Shown one piece after another: positions 1-11,140 of a DNA stretch of 64,000 nucleotides. The translations under genes were made by a program, and so were the position numbers. The DNA is from Loripinus fragilis. Lineage: Eukaryota > Mollusca > Bivalvia > Lucinida > Lucinidae. Location of the stretch: the NCBI GenBank assembly GCA_964019695.1, contig OZ026531.1, forward strand, positions 5,279,701-5,343,700, in the 5' to 3' direction. Every line of letters begins with the position of its first letter. Position 1 is the first letter of the stretch. The notes under the pieces are model-generated. The model was not told the origin of the DNA. It saw only the letters and a program-made list of their open reading frames with translations, and did not search any database.

Positions 1-246
1 ACATGACTGAAAAACTGTTGATGGGGACGTAAAGAATCAAACCAAACTGATTTCTTGCAGTTTTACCTGAGCTAAACATTTCCCATTAAAATGAAGTCAT
101 TTTTCGCTGCCTGGTTTGAGCAAGCCCTAGATCAGCCACTGAAAATTGAGAATAGAATTTGTTTTTGGAAAAAATTTTTTTATCTTTTGTTATTTCGTCT
201 GACAAACTAATATTATATCTTCAAATATCCTATAGTTTATACATAC

Positions 247-464
247 TACTGTCGTGCCAAGTGACGTCGTGTTTTGTTTACAATTATTAAGTAAAACATT
301 AACTTGTACACTCCACTTGAGCTTATGTGAATCGATAGATCACTTGTGTATTAATCCTATCCTGAGGATAGGATTAATACACAAGTGATCTATGGATTCT
401 AAGTCCCTGACAACTTTGTAAACAAAACATGACATCACTGTCACTCCTGGCTGGCAGGACAGTA
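247..464. mobile_element. TACTGTC-type MITE, copy 1
   Basis: Ends are TACTGTC and GACAGTA, with inverted terminal regions sharing 'gtgac.tca.gttttgttta' sequence. A near-perfect hairpin at 338-390 occupies the centre. TA at both edges fits a Tc1/mariner-type target. Two related copies occur at 4649-4800 and 14887-15117. Confidence 0.8.
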
Positions 465-702
465 CTTGTTCATCTGTAGTTACTACCATTCATGTAAAAT
501 TTTTCATTCACATTTAGTGTATTGTAATAATCAGGAAATGCCATGGTATGGTGTACTTTAATTGTTACATTCAAAAATTATGTTTGTTAATTGAAAACTA
601 TTGTGTTACAATACTTTATATAAACCCTCTCTGGCAAACTTATGAATATGTATATATAATATAGTACAGATTAAGATATCAGGGTTCTCATATGATGGCT
701 TG

Positions 703-895
703 TACAGTAAAACCTGTGTACAATGGCCACTCAAAAATAGACAAAACAAAGATCTTAATGACAAATGGTAGCTTATATAATGAAGGTCAGGGGGAGCATT
801 CTGCAATACTTTTTAACTGCATTAAGCAATAATTGGTCTTGAAAACAAATTTTCAGTCTTTTTGACAGTGGTCCTTTTACACAGGTTTTACTGTA
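703..895. mobile_element. TACAGTAAAACCTG-type MITE, copy 1
   Basis: Terminal inverted repeats begin TACAGTAAAACCTGTGTA and the right end mirrors this. The interior contains 'aaaatagacaaaacaaag' and 'gcattctgcaatactt', shared with copies at 16017-16216 and 44474-44672. Non-coding. Confidence 0.78.
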
Positions 896-1286
896 CTTAA
901 AATATGTGGTACCGTAAATAGATAATTAATTATATTATCTTCATAAGAATTTGTAATCATTTTTGTCACACCAGCTTCTAGCAGGGTTTAACATAAGAGT
1001 TCAAATTTCTGTAGTTCATCTGTCAACAATGTGTCTTTCTTTGCAGTAGAGATTAAGCTGCTTTATGACCCTGTGACCTTGACCTAAAGTTCATGCTTCT
1101 TTGACTACAAAGTCGGTTTTCTTAGTATACTTTTCACTGTGACCCATTTATCTTGACCTACATTTCATGGTCCAGTGACTGTGTCATAGTTCTGCCAAGA
1201 AAGTGTGTTACTCTTTAAGACAATCTGTTATTTCTTCTTCTTTTTTAAAAACTTCAGACCTATATGATACTTATATTTTGTCTTGA

Positions 1287-1699
1287 TAAGGCCAGACTTT
1301 TTTATTAGTTAATTTACGAACCCTCCTACTGTAATTTTCCAGAAAGTAGGAAAAAAATAAAATTTAATTTCTAAAAAATTTTTTTATTTTATCCGCCTAC
1401 TCTAAATATTAATTGTTTGGTTGAAAAAAATAGTTTTTTGAGGTTCTGTCTTTTGAGAGTGACACTGTTAAAAGTGATTGTCCTGTCCAGATTTTTAGGA
1501 AAATGATGAAATATTTAAAGATTACCTTACTAGTTTTACTGTTTTTCTGGAGATATTAAAGAAAAAAAAAAAAAAAAAAGCTCTGAAAATGACCAGTCAA
1601 CTGGTCATTTTCAGAGCTTTTTTTTTTTTTTTTTTTTTTTTTTCGTCCCTAGATCTGAAAAATTCCCGTAAATCAACTAATAAAAAAAATCTGGCCTAA
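1287..1699. mobile_element. MITE with long A/T hairpin core
   Basis: The left end 'aggccagacttttttatta' is mirrored at the right end ('taataaaaaaaatctggcct'). The core is a hairpin around 1590 ('ctgaaaatgaccagt' mirrored) flanked by A and T runs. No reading frame. Confidence 0.65.
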
Positions 1700-1815
1700 A
1701 GGTGATTGGACACAGCCTTTCAAATATTTTTTATAACATACACTTATAATGAATTTGAGAAGAAATGGCTTATAAATGTGACATGTTGTTCAAAATTAGG
1801 AGTTTAATCTTGCAG

Positions 1816-1842
1816 GAACTATTGATGAACAGCAAGAAGAAG
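1816..1842 (+). CDS. Micro-exon 1 of the E/Q-rich gene (partial gene)
   Basis: This is a 27-nt exon between the acceptor 'cttgcag' and the donor 'GAAG|gtacac'. In phase 1 it reads TIDEQQEE plus a split codon on each side. The length is divisible by three, so skipping it would keep the frame. A MITE (1869-2096) begins 26 bp beyond the donor. The support is the composition and phase it shares with the exons downstream; taken alone it would be weak. Confidence 0.6.
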
Positions 1843-1868
1843 GTACACATGTACAAATAAATCTATTT

Positions 1869-2096
1869 TTAACCCTTTACTCCATAGGCTATTTTTAGAT
1901 TATGACATCATTTTCTATTTTTAGACAACATAGAAAAAAATCAAGAAAAATTTAAGTAAATTTTTGAATAATTTTGAAAATATTTTTTAAAATGGAGCAT
2001 TTGCTCCAATAGAGCAAATGCTTCATTTTTCATAATATTTTCAAATACATGATATTTCAAAGACCTCAAAAGGCATGCTTATAGAGTAAAGGGTTA
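1869..2096. mobile_element. TTAACCCTTTAC-type MITE
   Basis: The left end 'ttaaccctttactccata' is mirrored by 'tagagtaaagggttaa'. An inner hairpin sits at about 1985-2040 ('gagcatttgctc...gagcaaatgcttc'). It starts 26 bp beyond the donor of exon 1 of the E/Q-rich gene. Confidence 0.68.
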
Positions 2097-2212
2097 AATA
2101 GCATACTAATATTAGTGCAATCACAATTAGACAACCTTAGTGAACTAGCTCCAATATCACTGTATGATCTAGCTAATAGGAAAATATTAGTTATAACTTA
2201 GAGCCCCCTTAC

Positions 2213-2447
2213 ATGAAAGCCTGTTCTCGTGGTTTGCAGCAAGGATAGGCTCTATTCAGCCTACTTAGCTACAGAGACTAGCTTGAATATTGAAAGTTTT
2301 CATGTGACAAGTTTAGTTATAATTCTTTCCAGAGAGGGAATAGTAAAGGTGCTGATCAGTCTTTGTGGATGCTCAGGCTGATCAGTCTTTGTGGATGCTC
2401 AGGCTGATCTGCACCCATATTGTTCCCATGTTTTCTTGTGACGAGGC
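2213..2447. mobile_element. Family-E MITE (GGCCTCGTCGCGAG type), diverged copy
   Basis: Similar to the better-preserved copies at 8572-8806 and 16352-16592: it shares 'ctacagagactagct', 'aaaggtgctgatcagtct' and the terminal 'gacgaggcc'. It has an internal duplication of a ~27-bp segment ('ctgatcagtctttgtggatg'). Confidence 0.6.
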
Positions 2448-2530
2448 CACTGAGTAATAAGTGTTAAGGCTGAACAATAATATTTTAACGTGTGTGCACT
2501 TTTACCCTGTAGGACTAAATTTTTAATATG

Positions 2531-2756
2531 TGAGCCGCGGCATGATATTTCTAACAATGTGGTATGTGCGACCAGCAAAGGCTCAGACCAGCCTACACAT
2601 ATGCGCAGTCTGATCAGAGCCTTTGCTAATCGCTTGAGTATTCTATGATTGTTAAGCTACTGACCAAACAGCATTTTGAGTTTCTAAGCTTACCAGGAGG
2701 CTGCCAGGCTTTTCTGTGTCTACCTTTGTCAAAAGGAAATCTCATGACGCGGCACA
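2531..2756. mobile_element. Family-D MITE (GAGCCGCGACATG type), copy 1
   Basis: A ~230-bp element whose ends are inverted copies of 'gagccgcgacatgagatttc', enclosing 'gtatgtgcgaccagcaaag', 'agcctttgctaatcgcttg' and 'aagcttaccaggaggctg'. Other copies lie at 18448, 22482, 45424 and 52096. The open frame at 2645-2875 is chance sequence within it. Confidence 0.78.
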
Positions 2757-2914
2757 TGTGGTTAACCTTCACCAACAGTGCTTCAGTTCAGACTCTAGCA
2801 CAACATTGTGGAATTAATCAGCAGGCTCTGATAGTCTGTGTAATCAGTAGTTCTCATTTTAGCTACCAGAGCTAAATAATAGCTAACAGTAGTTATGAAC
2901 TTTTTTAGATAGGT

Positions 2915-4298
2915 AGTCCCTTTATATCACAATTTTTTTATAACACAGATTTGGATATAACATGGCCATGTTGTGACTCCCAATTTTTTAAAATTTTTTT
3001 TGGATATAACGCAGTCATGATGTGACTCCCATTTTTTTTAAGTTTGGATATAACACGGTCATGTTGTGACTCCCAATTTCTTTTTTAATTTGGATATAAC
3101 GCGGTCATGTTGTGATTCCCAATTTCTGTTTTAATTTGGATATAATGCGGTCATGTTGTGACTCCCATTTTTTTTAAATTTCTGTATAAAGCAGTCATGT
3201 TGTGACTCCCAATTTTTTTTTTATTTAGATATAATGTGGTCATGTTGTAACTCCAATTTTTTTTTAATTTTATTTATAACACAGTCATGTTGTGACTCCC
3301 AATTTTTTTTATGATTTGGATATAACACGGTCATGTTGTGACTCCCATTTTTTTTAAATTTGGATAAAATGCAGTCATATTGTGACTCTGATTTTTTTTA
3401 ATTTGGATATAACGCTATCATGTTGTGACTCCTTATCTTTTTATTGGATACAACATGGTCATGTTGTGACTCCTAATTTTATTTTAATTTGGGTATAATG
3501 CGGTCATGTTGTGACTCCCATTTTTTTTTAAATTTGGATATAACTCCCATTTTTTTTTAATTAGTATATAAAACTGTCATGTTGTGACTTCCAATTTATT
3601 TTGGATATAACATGGTCATGTTGTGACTCCCAATTGTTTTTGAATTTGGATATAATGCAGTCATGTTGTGACTCCCTTTTAAAAAAAAAATGGATATAAC
3701 GTGGTCATGTTGTGATCCCCATTTTTTTTCTTAACTTAAATATTACACAGTCATGTTGTGACTCCCATTTTTTAAAATTTGGATATAATGTGGTCATGTT
3801 GTGACTCCCATTTTTTTTAAAATTTAGATATAACTTCCAGGTTTTTTTAAATTTGGATATAACACGGTCATGTTGTGACTCCCAATTTATTTTGGATATA
3901 ACACGGCCATGTTGTGACTCCCAATCGTTTTTGAATTTGGATATAATGTGGTCATGTTGTGACTCCCTTTTTTTAAAATTTTTTGGATATAATGTGGTCA
4001 TGTTGTGACCCATTTTCTTTAAACTTGGATATAACACGGTCATGTTGTGACTCCCATTTTTATTGAAATTTGGATATAACACGGTAATGTTGTGACTCCC
4101 AATTTTTTTTTAAAATTTGGATATAACGTGGTCATGTTGTGGCTCCCAATTTTTTATAAACTTGGATATAAGGCGGTCATGTTGTGACCCCCCTTTTTTT
4201 AAAATAAATTTGGATACAACGCGGTCATGTTGTGACTCCCATCTTTTTTTTTAATTTAAATATAACACAGTCATGTTGTGACTCCCCAATTTTTTTAA
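2915..4298. repeat. Minisatellite derived from the interior of a MITE
   Basis: Roughly two dozen copies of a 50-60-bp unit reading 'ggatataacacggtcatg' + 'ttgtgactccc' + a T-rich spacer. The unit's reverse complement matches the interior of the CAGTGCAGTCCC MITE at 7358-7868 ('gggagccacaacat...ccatgttatatc'), and the array begins with 'agtcccttta' as that MITE does. The 125-codon minus-strand frame at 3705-4082 is repeat translation. Confidence 0.88.
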
Positions 4299-4648
4299 CA
4301 TTCATTTTACAAAGGAATAATGATCATTGTAAAATATCTTTTTAGCTTTTTTTCCTGTAAAGCATATTTCCCTCTTAACACAGTACATTTCTATGGACTC
4401 CAAACATAGCATTATAAAAAGATTGCGCCAAACAGATCAAATTTATAAGGTGCACCTTGTATCTTATGCCTCAGTTACAGTCTAGACTAACCAACATGCA
4501 ACAGATGAAAAAAATCTAATCTGTTGGCATCTGTTCACATATGTTTTTTGTCTGTTTAATATATATACCAGCTCTGTTGTCCTTGTCTGGTAATATGTGT
4601 TGGTGTCTGTTTAATCCATTTGCATATTTTGATCCATTTGCATGTTTT

Positions 4649-4800
4649 TACTGTCCTGCCAGCCAAGAGTGAAAGTGACGTCATGTTTTGTTTACAATTG
4701 CAGATAGGATTAATACACAAATTATCTATCAATTATAAGTCACTGATAACTTTGTAAACAAAAGATGACATCACTGTCACTCTTGGTTGGCACGACAGTA
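4649..4800. mobile_element. TACTGTC-type MITE, copy 2 (shorter)
   Basis: The same terminal inverted repeats as the 247-464 element (TACTGTCCTGCCAGCCAAGA ... CACGACAGTA), with part of the centre missing. It contains a consensus TGACGTCA near 4676. Confidence 0.8.
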
Positions 4801-5344
4801 GCATGTTTAAAACTGTCACACAGATACAACGGATAAAAGTTATATGCATTGGTCATTTGTATTATTCGGATTGTGTGTGTTCCTTATATTTTGTATGGAA
4901 CTTGGATTTTATATGTCCTTTATTTGTCAAGTAAATATCTGGTGATGTCTGGTGTCCAGATGTCACCAGCGGACTATACTATCACAGCCTTGAAACAGAT
5001 GCTGACTGCATGTCTGTTAGTTGTTCTTCAAACGTTAATCACAGGCTGATTTTTGTTAAAGGTGATGTCTGTTAACAGGTACATGTCTGTTACTTGTAGA
5101 TTCTTTGTATGTTTCATGCACTAGATACATTGATTGCCAGATAGTAGCAGTGTGGAAAAAATTACTAACTAACACCAATGAAATTAAGACTGATTTTGCA
5201 TTTTTTTCATATGTTGCAATGACGTCTTTTACATACTGAGTTAACCATTAATAGTCAAACTAAGCCCTTGTAACTGGTTGCTAAATTAGTTAATATAGTA
5301 ATAGTATAACCCATTTGCTATTGCTAAATTATTACTATTTATAT

Positions 5345-5519
5345 ATAGCCCTCTTTAACCCCTTGTATACTAATGGATTCTCCCTTCTGATTTGATACAA
5401 TAAGCTTGGAATAGTCCATTGTATTTACTAGGGATGTGAAGTTATAACTTTCAAAAATATATTGTATTCTTTTTTCTGCAGTATTCCAGTATACAAAGGG
5501 TTAATTTGGTAGAGGGCAT
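5345..5519. mobile_element. Small MITE with TTAACCC...GTATAC ends
   Basis: 'ccctctttaaccccttgta' is mirrored by 'tacaaagggttaatttggta' + 'gaggg'. It is non-coding and intronic. The rest of 4800-6256 shows only the hairpin repeat at 5690-5890. Confidence 0.55.
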
Positions 5520-5689
5520 TATGGTGACCATTTGTGTGAATTTATTTAGAAATTGGGCCACTTCTCCATGTCATTGAGATGGTATAATTGTAATTCAACA
5601 TTATAGCTCAAAGTTATCAGGAAATTGCATTTGTAATAAATATACTTATATTCCATATTAAAAGAACTTCCAACTATATTTTAATTCTT

Positions 5690-5890
5690 TTGCCACATGC
5701 AAGTGGCAATTTTTGTCTTCCATGTGCAGATCAAGAGGGGAGGACAGGGGTCCAGACAGACCCCCTCAAGAAGCAATTGGACCCCTTTGGTCCAATTGCT
5801 TCTTGAAGGAGGTTCATACGGCCCTCTGTGAAATATGTTGACGACATAACAAAAATTGTCAGAAATCCCCATGACAGATGTTTCTGGATC
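5690..5890. repeat. Hairpin repeat of the 'gatctgcccatg' family
   Basis: A palindrome centred near 5782 ('caagaagcaattggaccc' mirrored), ending 'tggatctgcccatg'. Related sequence occurs at about 25650-25920, 45880-46385, 54775-54990 and 57408-57612. The minus-strand frame here is a by-product. Confidence 0.6.
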
Positions 5891-6256
5891 TGCCCATGTC
5901 TTCTACTGTTGAGATGAGACTTCAGGATTTTGACTTGCTGTAATTTTGCCTCAAATGTTACTTCTTTAAAAGCAACATTCTATTCAAGTTACACTTTTAA
6001 CATTTTTTATGTCTGTCCTTTGCAAACAGTTTGGACCCACATCAGTCCCGACAAAACAGATGTCAGACGTGATCTGGGTCCAAGCTCTTTGACATGCTGA
6101 TGATATTCAAAAACCAATATTTTTAAAAGTTGATTTTTGAAAATAGTTCTACAGAGAACAAAAAACAACGTACATGAAAAAATTACCAAGCATGCAGTTA
6201 AGATCTTTTGATGCTAATGGGTGAGGTGAAGTGATAATGGATGTCTTGTATTACAG

Positions 6257-6307
6257 AAAAGAAAGATGAAGAAAGAAAAGCCAGTCCTGAACCACAGAAG
6301 ACAGAAG
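6257..6307 (+). CDS. Exon 2 of the E/Q-rich gene
   Basis: This 51-nt exon follows 'gtattacag' and ends 'GAAG|gtaaga', a near-consensus donor. Phase 1-1 translation gives KKDEERKASPEPQKTE with flanking split Glu/Gly codons. It is charged and low in complexity like its neighbours. The exon lies in a long intron stretch without other coding signal. Confidence 0.7.
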
Positions 6308-7357
6308 GTAAGATAGTGTTTTAACCCAGTGACGTATAAGAGAGTGACTAGAAACTCCAATGAAATACCAATACTTAACTCAAATAGCTCTGTCAGGCAT
6401 CTAACATAGTAAAATGAGGGGACATAAATATCATTTATCAACATGATTTATGCTTTTATCTCGGGTTTTGGAATACACAGACATAGCCATGTTTGAAGCT
6501 TTATTCCTCACAGTGTAAGACGTAATGTTGAGTTAAGCAGTATTTGATGAATTCCGCACTTTCAAATCAGCCGATATTTACACAGTCATAACTCCATAGG
6601 ATTAGGTTTAACATTGCATAAATATCAGGGATATTTCATATATCTTTTTTCGATTGCTATTTAGAAGAAATAGCAATGAGCGATATTTACGACGAAGTAA
6701 GCTTTTCAAATGTACATATAAATGCAGCAGTTTCACAAGGCTCCGTCACCATTTTAGTTACAAGACACATACCTCGACATACCTATCTGGCTGAAAAATG
6801 GAGTTTCCAGTCACTCTTATATCGGTCACTGTTTAACCCTAAAACACCAAATCCATGTGCAGTATACGTAGACGAAAATATGTAATAATTTTATCTATGC
6901 ACAATTAGGATTATGATACTTTTCAACAGAAATGAACTAAAAACAGAATATTTTATTTGGAGTGAAGCAGAGTTATCAAGTTTTTTATACAGTCAAATTT
7001 TATTTGTACAATTTATATTCATACTGCATTTCCTTTCAATTCTGATGGAGCCAGCTTATGTAGATGTAATAAACTAATTTTGTTAACACTTGCTTTTTTT
7101 TATAAAGAATAATAGTCCAATTAGGGTGTTAACGGTTGTAATCTAGCCAGTACTGGTAAACTTAATTGCTAACTCACACTTGAATGCTATGATGATTCGC
7201 TGAAAAAACAAATGCTAGGGGACACCAAAGTGGATCCATTTTTTTCTGGGGAGATCTCCATGCTAATTTATATCAGGCATTGTATTGTATGTATTGTTTT
7301 CTTGTGTACTTGAAATACTTGGCGTTTATTTACAAAATTGTACATTAGTACAGACAT
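6308..7357. other. Intron sequence without recognised features
   Basis: I see no conserved coding sequence, RNA gene or clear repeat. The frame at 6676-6885 has no recognisable motif. Confidence 0.5.
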
Positions 7358-7868
7358 TACAGTGCAGTCCCTGTAATTATATCCTATATTTGGAAACTGG
7401 AGATTCGTAGGAATGGACTGTGTTATAAGCAAAGTAGGTAAGGGTGCAAAGATCAGGAATCAATACAATCAAGTACCACACCTGACCCAGGATACCAATG
7501 TGAAAGTGACAAACTAACAATTAGACACCACAAACGAGAGCCAAGGGGTCAGCCCTTTCCCAGCAGGTGAACACAAGGCACATATAAATAGATGCGCAGA
7601 AAGGCATAGCAAACCATGACGGAAAAAACATAAAAGATCCACACAAGTTGTGTCAGGACATTTTCCCATAATTCTTTTGTAAAATTTGATGGTAAAAAAA
7701 TATGGGAGCCACAACATAACCATGTTATATCAAAATATGTTATAACAAGGAGTATAGTATAAAGGGGCTGGTCATTTTCCTATAATTCCTTTGTAAAATT
7801 CCATGATAATAGAAAATTATGGGAGCCAGAACGTTACCAAATCTGTGTTATAAAGGGACTGCACTGTA
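7358..7868. mobile_element. CAGTGCAGTCCC-type MITE with a nested family-B repeat
   Basis: Ends are TACAGTGCAGTCCC and GGGACTGCACTGTA. The outer element is split by a minus-strand family-B repeat (about 7430-7655; 'accacaaacgagagccaag'). The element ends 10 bp before exon 3 of the E/Q-rich gene. Confidence 0.8.
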
Positions 7869-7878
7869 ATTATTTTAG

Positions 7879-7929
7879 AATCTGAACAAGAACAAGAGGA
7901 AAATGCTGATAAAGAGATGGGTAGTGAAG
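7879..7929 (+). CDS. Exon 3 of the E/Q-rich gene
   Basis: This 51-nt exon follows 'tattttag' and ends 'GAAG|gtataa'. Phase 1-1 translation gives SEQEQEENADKEMGSE between split codons. The acceptor has almost no polypyrimidine tract of its own: a MITE (7358-7868) ends 10 bp upstream of the exon, so the branch point must lie in transposon-derived sequence. Confidence 0.68.
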
Positions 7930-8571
7930 GTATAATATAGTTACCATAGTTCCCATGTATATAAGAATTATGTAGAAAATAGATCCATTACCAGGAAGAT
8001 TAACCCTTTTAAACCAAACAGAGTTTCCTTCTTTTATCAATTAGACCAGTCCATTTACGTTTTAAGGGATTTTGGGCAGATTTTTAACAGCCCTATTCCT
8101 CAACCGAAATAAAAGAAGATTAAATAGTGCCTATTGGCAAAAGCATTTTCTTTAGAAAATCTCTCAAGAGATACAGAGCTTGAGGATGTTTATCTTTGTG
8201 TTTTGTAGTGCCTGATAACTTTTGCAAACAGTTTGGAACCAGGTCTTAATGTTGGGCCTGGCCTGGATTCAGACACATTTCTTATTTACTGCCACTGACT
8301 ACTTAACAGGAAATGACTTGTACAAGCTTTTAGCTGACTGTCAGATCCTGACCCATTGCATGATAATGTTAAATATTTGTATTGTATATAAAGGAAATAA
8401 AATATTGTTTAAACCAAACTTTTTGCAATTCTGATGGTATTCCTGAAAGAATTTTTTTGGAAAGGCAAATTTGAACAAAAAAAAAACACACACAAGTAAA
8501 CCAGCATGCCACAAAAAAGTGTGCAAAACTATCCAGCATTTGAAGAGCTTCCATATTTAAGGATAATCTCC

Positions 8572-8806
8572 ATATGGGCCTCGTCGCGAGAAAACCTGTC
8601 TTCGGGGTTTCTGAAAACGCGAGACTCAAACCAGTCTTCTCAGACTAGCTAGAAAATTGAAATTTCACCTGTAGCAAGTATACATATGATACTTTCCAAA
8701 AAGCGAATAACAATAGGTGCTGATCAGTCTGCGTGGCTGTGCAGGCTGGTCTATGCCTTTGTTGTTCGCAAACCCCAAAGAAGGTTTTCTCACATTGAGG
8801 CCCATA
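8572..8806. mobile_element. Family-E MITE, copy with intact ends
   Basis: A ~235-bp element: 'gggcctcgtcgcgagaaaac', 'ctgtcttcggggtttc', 'ctagctagaaaattgaaatt', 'gtgctgatcagtctgcgtgg', with ends inverted. Other copies: 16352-16592, 18951-19315, 19803-20010, 27102-27343, and part near 40835-40925. Confidence 0.8.
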
Positions 8807-8939
8807 TTGAAAAAAGGAACATGTTCATTGTAACTGCCATGACGAAATCCTTAGCTGTCATTACTACCTACACATGTAGTATTTACTAGTGCCAGTGATG
8901 CTGTATTAGAAGTCAGATTAAATGCTTTTATCTATCATA

Positions 8940-8995
8940 TCTGCCCCCTTCCCCTCTCTCTCACTCTCCCCCCCCCCCCCTCTCTCTCTCTGGTG
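8940..8995. repeat. CT/C-rich microsatellite
   Basis: Runs of (CT)n interrupted by a C tract of about 11 bases. Confidence 0.9.
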
Positions 8996-9294
8996 GAAGG
9001 TATGTCACTCTGTCCCAACTAATAACTAATATACCATTCGCAAGGCTGTAAAAGTTCATTTGATTTTGGAAACTTATCTGTGTGAAAGAAGATGGCTAGT
9101 ATTGTAAAATAATTTAACAACATTTGTGGAATTTAGTCTTTTTGTCAAAAGAAAAAACAACAACTTTATCTTAAACTATCTTTTCCTTTCCTATTCCTTA
9201 ATGGTGTAGTGGTTCATTAGCTAGCAGTGCTTTATTTTAGATCTTTAATTATCAAAAAGACTGTATGTGCTAGCTTATTCTGATACATATATGC

Positions 9295-9785
9295 AGAATG
9301 CTTACTCTGGTATCATTTGGTATCAGAATGCTTAATTTGACCTCAGAATGCTTAATCTCAGGTATAAAAATGCCTTATCTGATATCAGAATGCTCAATCT
9401 GATATCAGAATGCTCAATCTGATATCAGTATGCCTAATATAATATCAGTATGCTCAATCTGATATCAGTATGCTCAATCTGATATCAGTATGCTCAATCT
9501 GATATCAGTATGCTCAATCTGATATCAGTATGCTTAATCTGATATCAGTATGCTTAATCTGGTATAAGTATGCTTAATCTGATATCAGTATGCTTAATCT
9601 GATTTCAGTATGCTTAATTTGATATCAGTAAACTTATTTTGATATCAGTATGCTTAATGATTAATCTGATATCAGAATTCCTAACTTGATCAGTATGTCT
9701 TATCTGATATTGGAATGCTTAAGCTCAGATATCAGATTGCCTAATCTTACTTCAGAATGCCAAATCTCATATCAGAATGCATAAT
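9295..9785. repeat. 20-bp minisatellite (caatctgatatcagtatgct)
   Basis: About two dozen tandem 20-bp monomers, best conserved at about 9390-9600 and decaying at both ends. The unit includes the palindrome GATATC. It is contiguous without spacers, so it is not a CRISPR-like array. Confidence 0.92.
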
Positions 9786-9935
9786 TTGACTGGTTCGAAA
9801 GTAAAAGTTGAAAAGATATATTTTTTAATCTTTTTTGTCTACATGTTAAATACTATTATTATTTCAATTTTCTTAGAAATTGTTGAAGCTATTGGGGCAT
9901 TTACCATGGGCCTAATTGACAGCTTAGTGGGCAAA

Positions 9936-10095
9936 AAGTAATAAATCTGACCAGGAAATTCCACAATCACACACTGCAGACCAACCCAGGGCACCTTTAG
10001 GAAGAGACACAGAATAATAACAGTCACATGACTGTAAGAAGACAAAGTAAAGCAACCATCTCTCTCTTCCTCAGCAAAATGATTGCAAATCTAGA
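9936..10095 (-). mobile_element. Family-F dispersed repeat (tcctgatcatactcact type)
   Basis: Reverse complement of the family ending 'tggtatttcctgatcatact'. It shares 'agcaaccatctctctcttcc' with 32148-32300. Other copies: 45197-45300, 52972-53110, 58400-58515 (minus); 18268-18320, 39225-39345, 51055-51155, 54215-54365, 57315-57400 (plus). SINE-like in size and dispersal, but I see no pol III boxes. Confidence 0.6.
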
Positions 10096-10201
10096 AAGGA
10101 AACTAAGTATTTCATAACAAAACAAGCCATACCTGGTTTAGCACAACATATACAGGTATTCATGTAAAAATAACCCAACTACAACTCATTCAAAAATTAA
10201 C

Positions 10202-10447
10202 TTAATGATATACATTAGTAAACTTCCACTTCGGGCCTGTTCCATTAGCAAGTTGCGGAAATGGATCAGGTGTTAACTCCCCAACAGCAGTGTCTTTTAC
10301 AGTTCTTTCTCTCAGACTCCCCGTCGACCAAGTTACTTCCAAAATTCCATCATTGCGTGAGCGAAATACTTTGGATACTGGATTGCTTCTAAAAGCGAAA
10401 AGGCCTATTAGAGACCTTACCACTGAGCGAGAATCCCCATCAAACAT
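10202..10447 (-). CDS. Unidentified 81-codon open frame in a locally GC-richer block
   Basis: The frame has a codon-like texture and a GC content above its surroundings (DGDSRSVVRSLIGLF ... GTGPKWKFTNVYH), with a TAG shortly before its ATG. No family is recognised and no flanking splice signal is obvious. It could be a fragment of a retroelement or a chance open frame. An overlapping plus-strand frame (10290-10472) is probably its shadow. Confidence 0.2.
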   Translation of the reverse strand: MFDGDSRSVVRSLIGLFAFRSNPVSKVFRSRNDGILEVTWSTGSLRERTVKDTAVGELTPDPFPQLANGTGPKWKFTNVYH

Positions 10448-10887
10448 GGGCCCTTCGGATATTCTAGACTAAATGTGTCGAAATATCTAGATGTAGATGG
10501 GTCAGTTTCAATATGCCCCCTAGGCATTATGCACACTGACTTCGATTGAGGAATACGGTTGAATGACTTATACATACTGCTGGGGAAGGGGTTAACTCTA
10601 CAATTATTCAGTTGTTCATGAGCAGAGTCTTACTGGAATATGCATATTTCCTGTCTTTTATTTGCTTCTAATGGATCACCTGTGTACAAAATGTAAGCTA
10701 AAACAAACAAAAAATACTCAGAGCTTGAAGCCCATGAAACACTGAAAAGAGTGGCTTCAGCAAATGCAATAATAAAACACTATAAAGTTCCTCTTGAATA
10801 ACTTTAAAATGCCATGCGATGGTTCTAAGCTTTTATAAAAGCTAGCCTTGTGTATAATACTAGCATAATAAGATGCCTTACTGGTTT

Positions 10888-11140
10888 GCATAAGTACAAA
10901 AGAGGACAAAGATCAGGAATCGATACAATCAAGTACCACTCCTGACCCAGGATACCAATGGAAAAGTAACAAACTCACAATTAGACATCACAAACAAGAG
11001 TCAAAAGGTCAGCCCTTTCCCAGCAGGTGACCACAAGGCAACAATAAACAGAGGCACAGACAAGCATAACGAACACACAACAGAAATAACATGCATGATC
11101 CACAAAAGAAGTATACCCCCTTGGAACTGTCAGAAAAAAT
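10888..11140 (-). mobile_element. Family-B dispersed repeat, minus strand
   Basis: Reverse complement of 'ctgacctcttggctctcgtt' ... 'gattgtatcgattcctgatc'. It abuts the start of the 43-bp minisatellite. Confidence 0.75.

Noticed and set aside
3705..4082. 125-codon minus-strand open frame
   Set aside because: It is the translation of the 50-60-bp minisatellite, and its repeated SQHD-type peptides mirror the DNA repeat.
9295..9785. Regularly repeated 20-bp units resembling a CRISPR array
   Set aside because: The units are contiguous with no unique spacers, no cas-like genes are present, and the genome is eukaryotic with introns.
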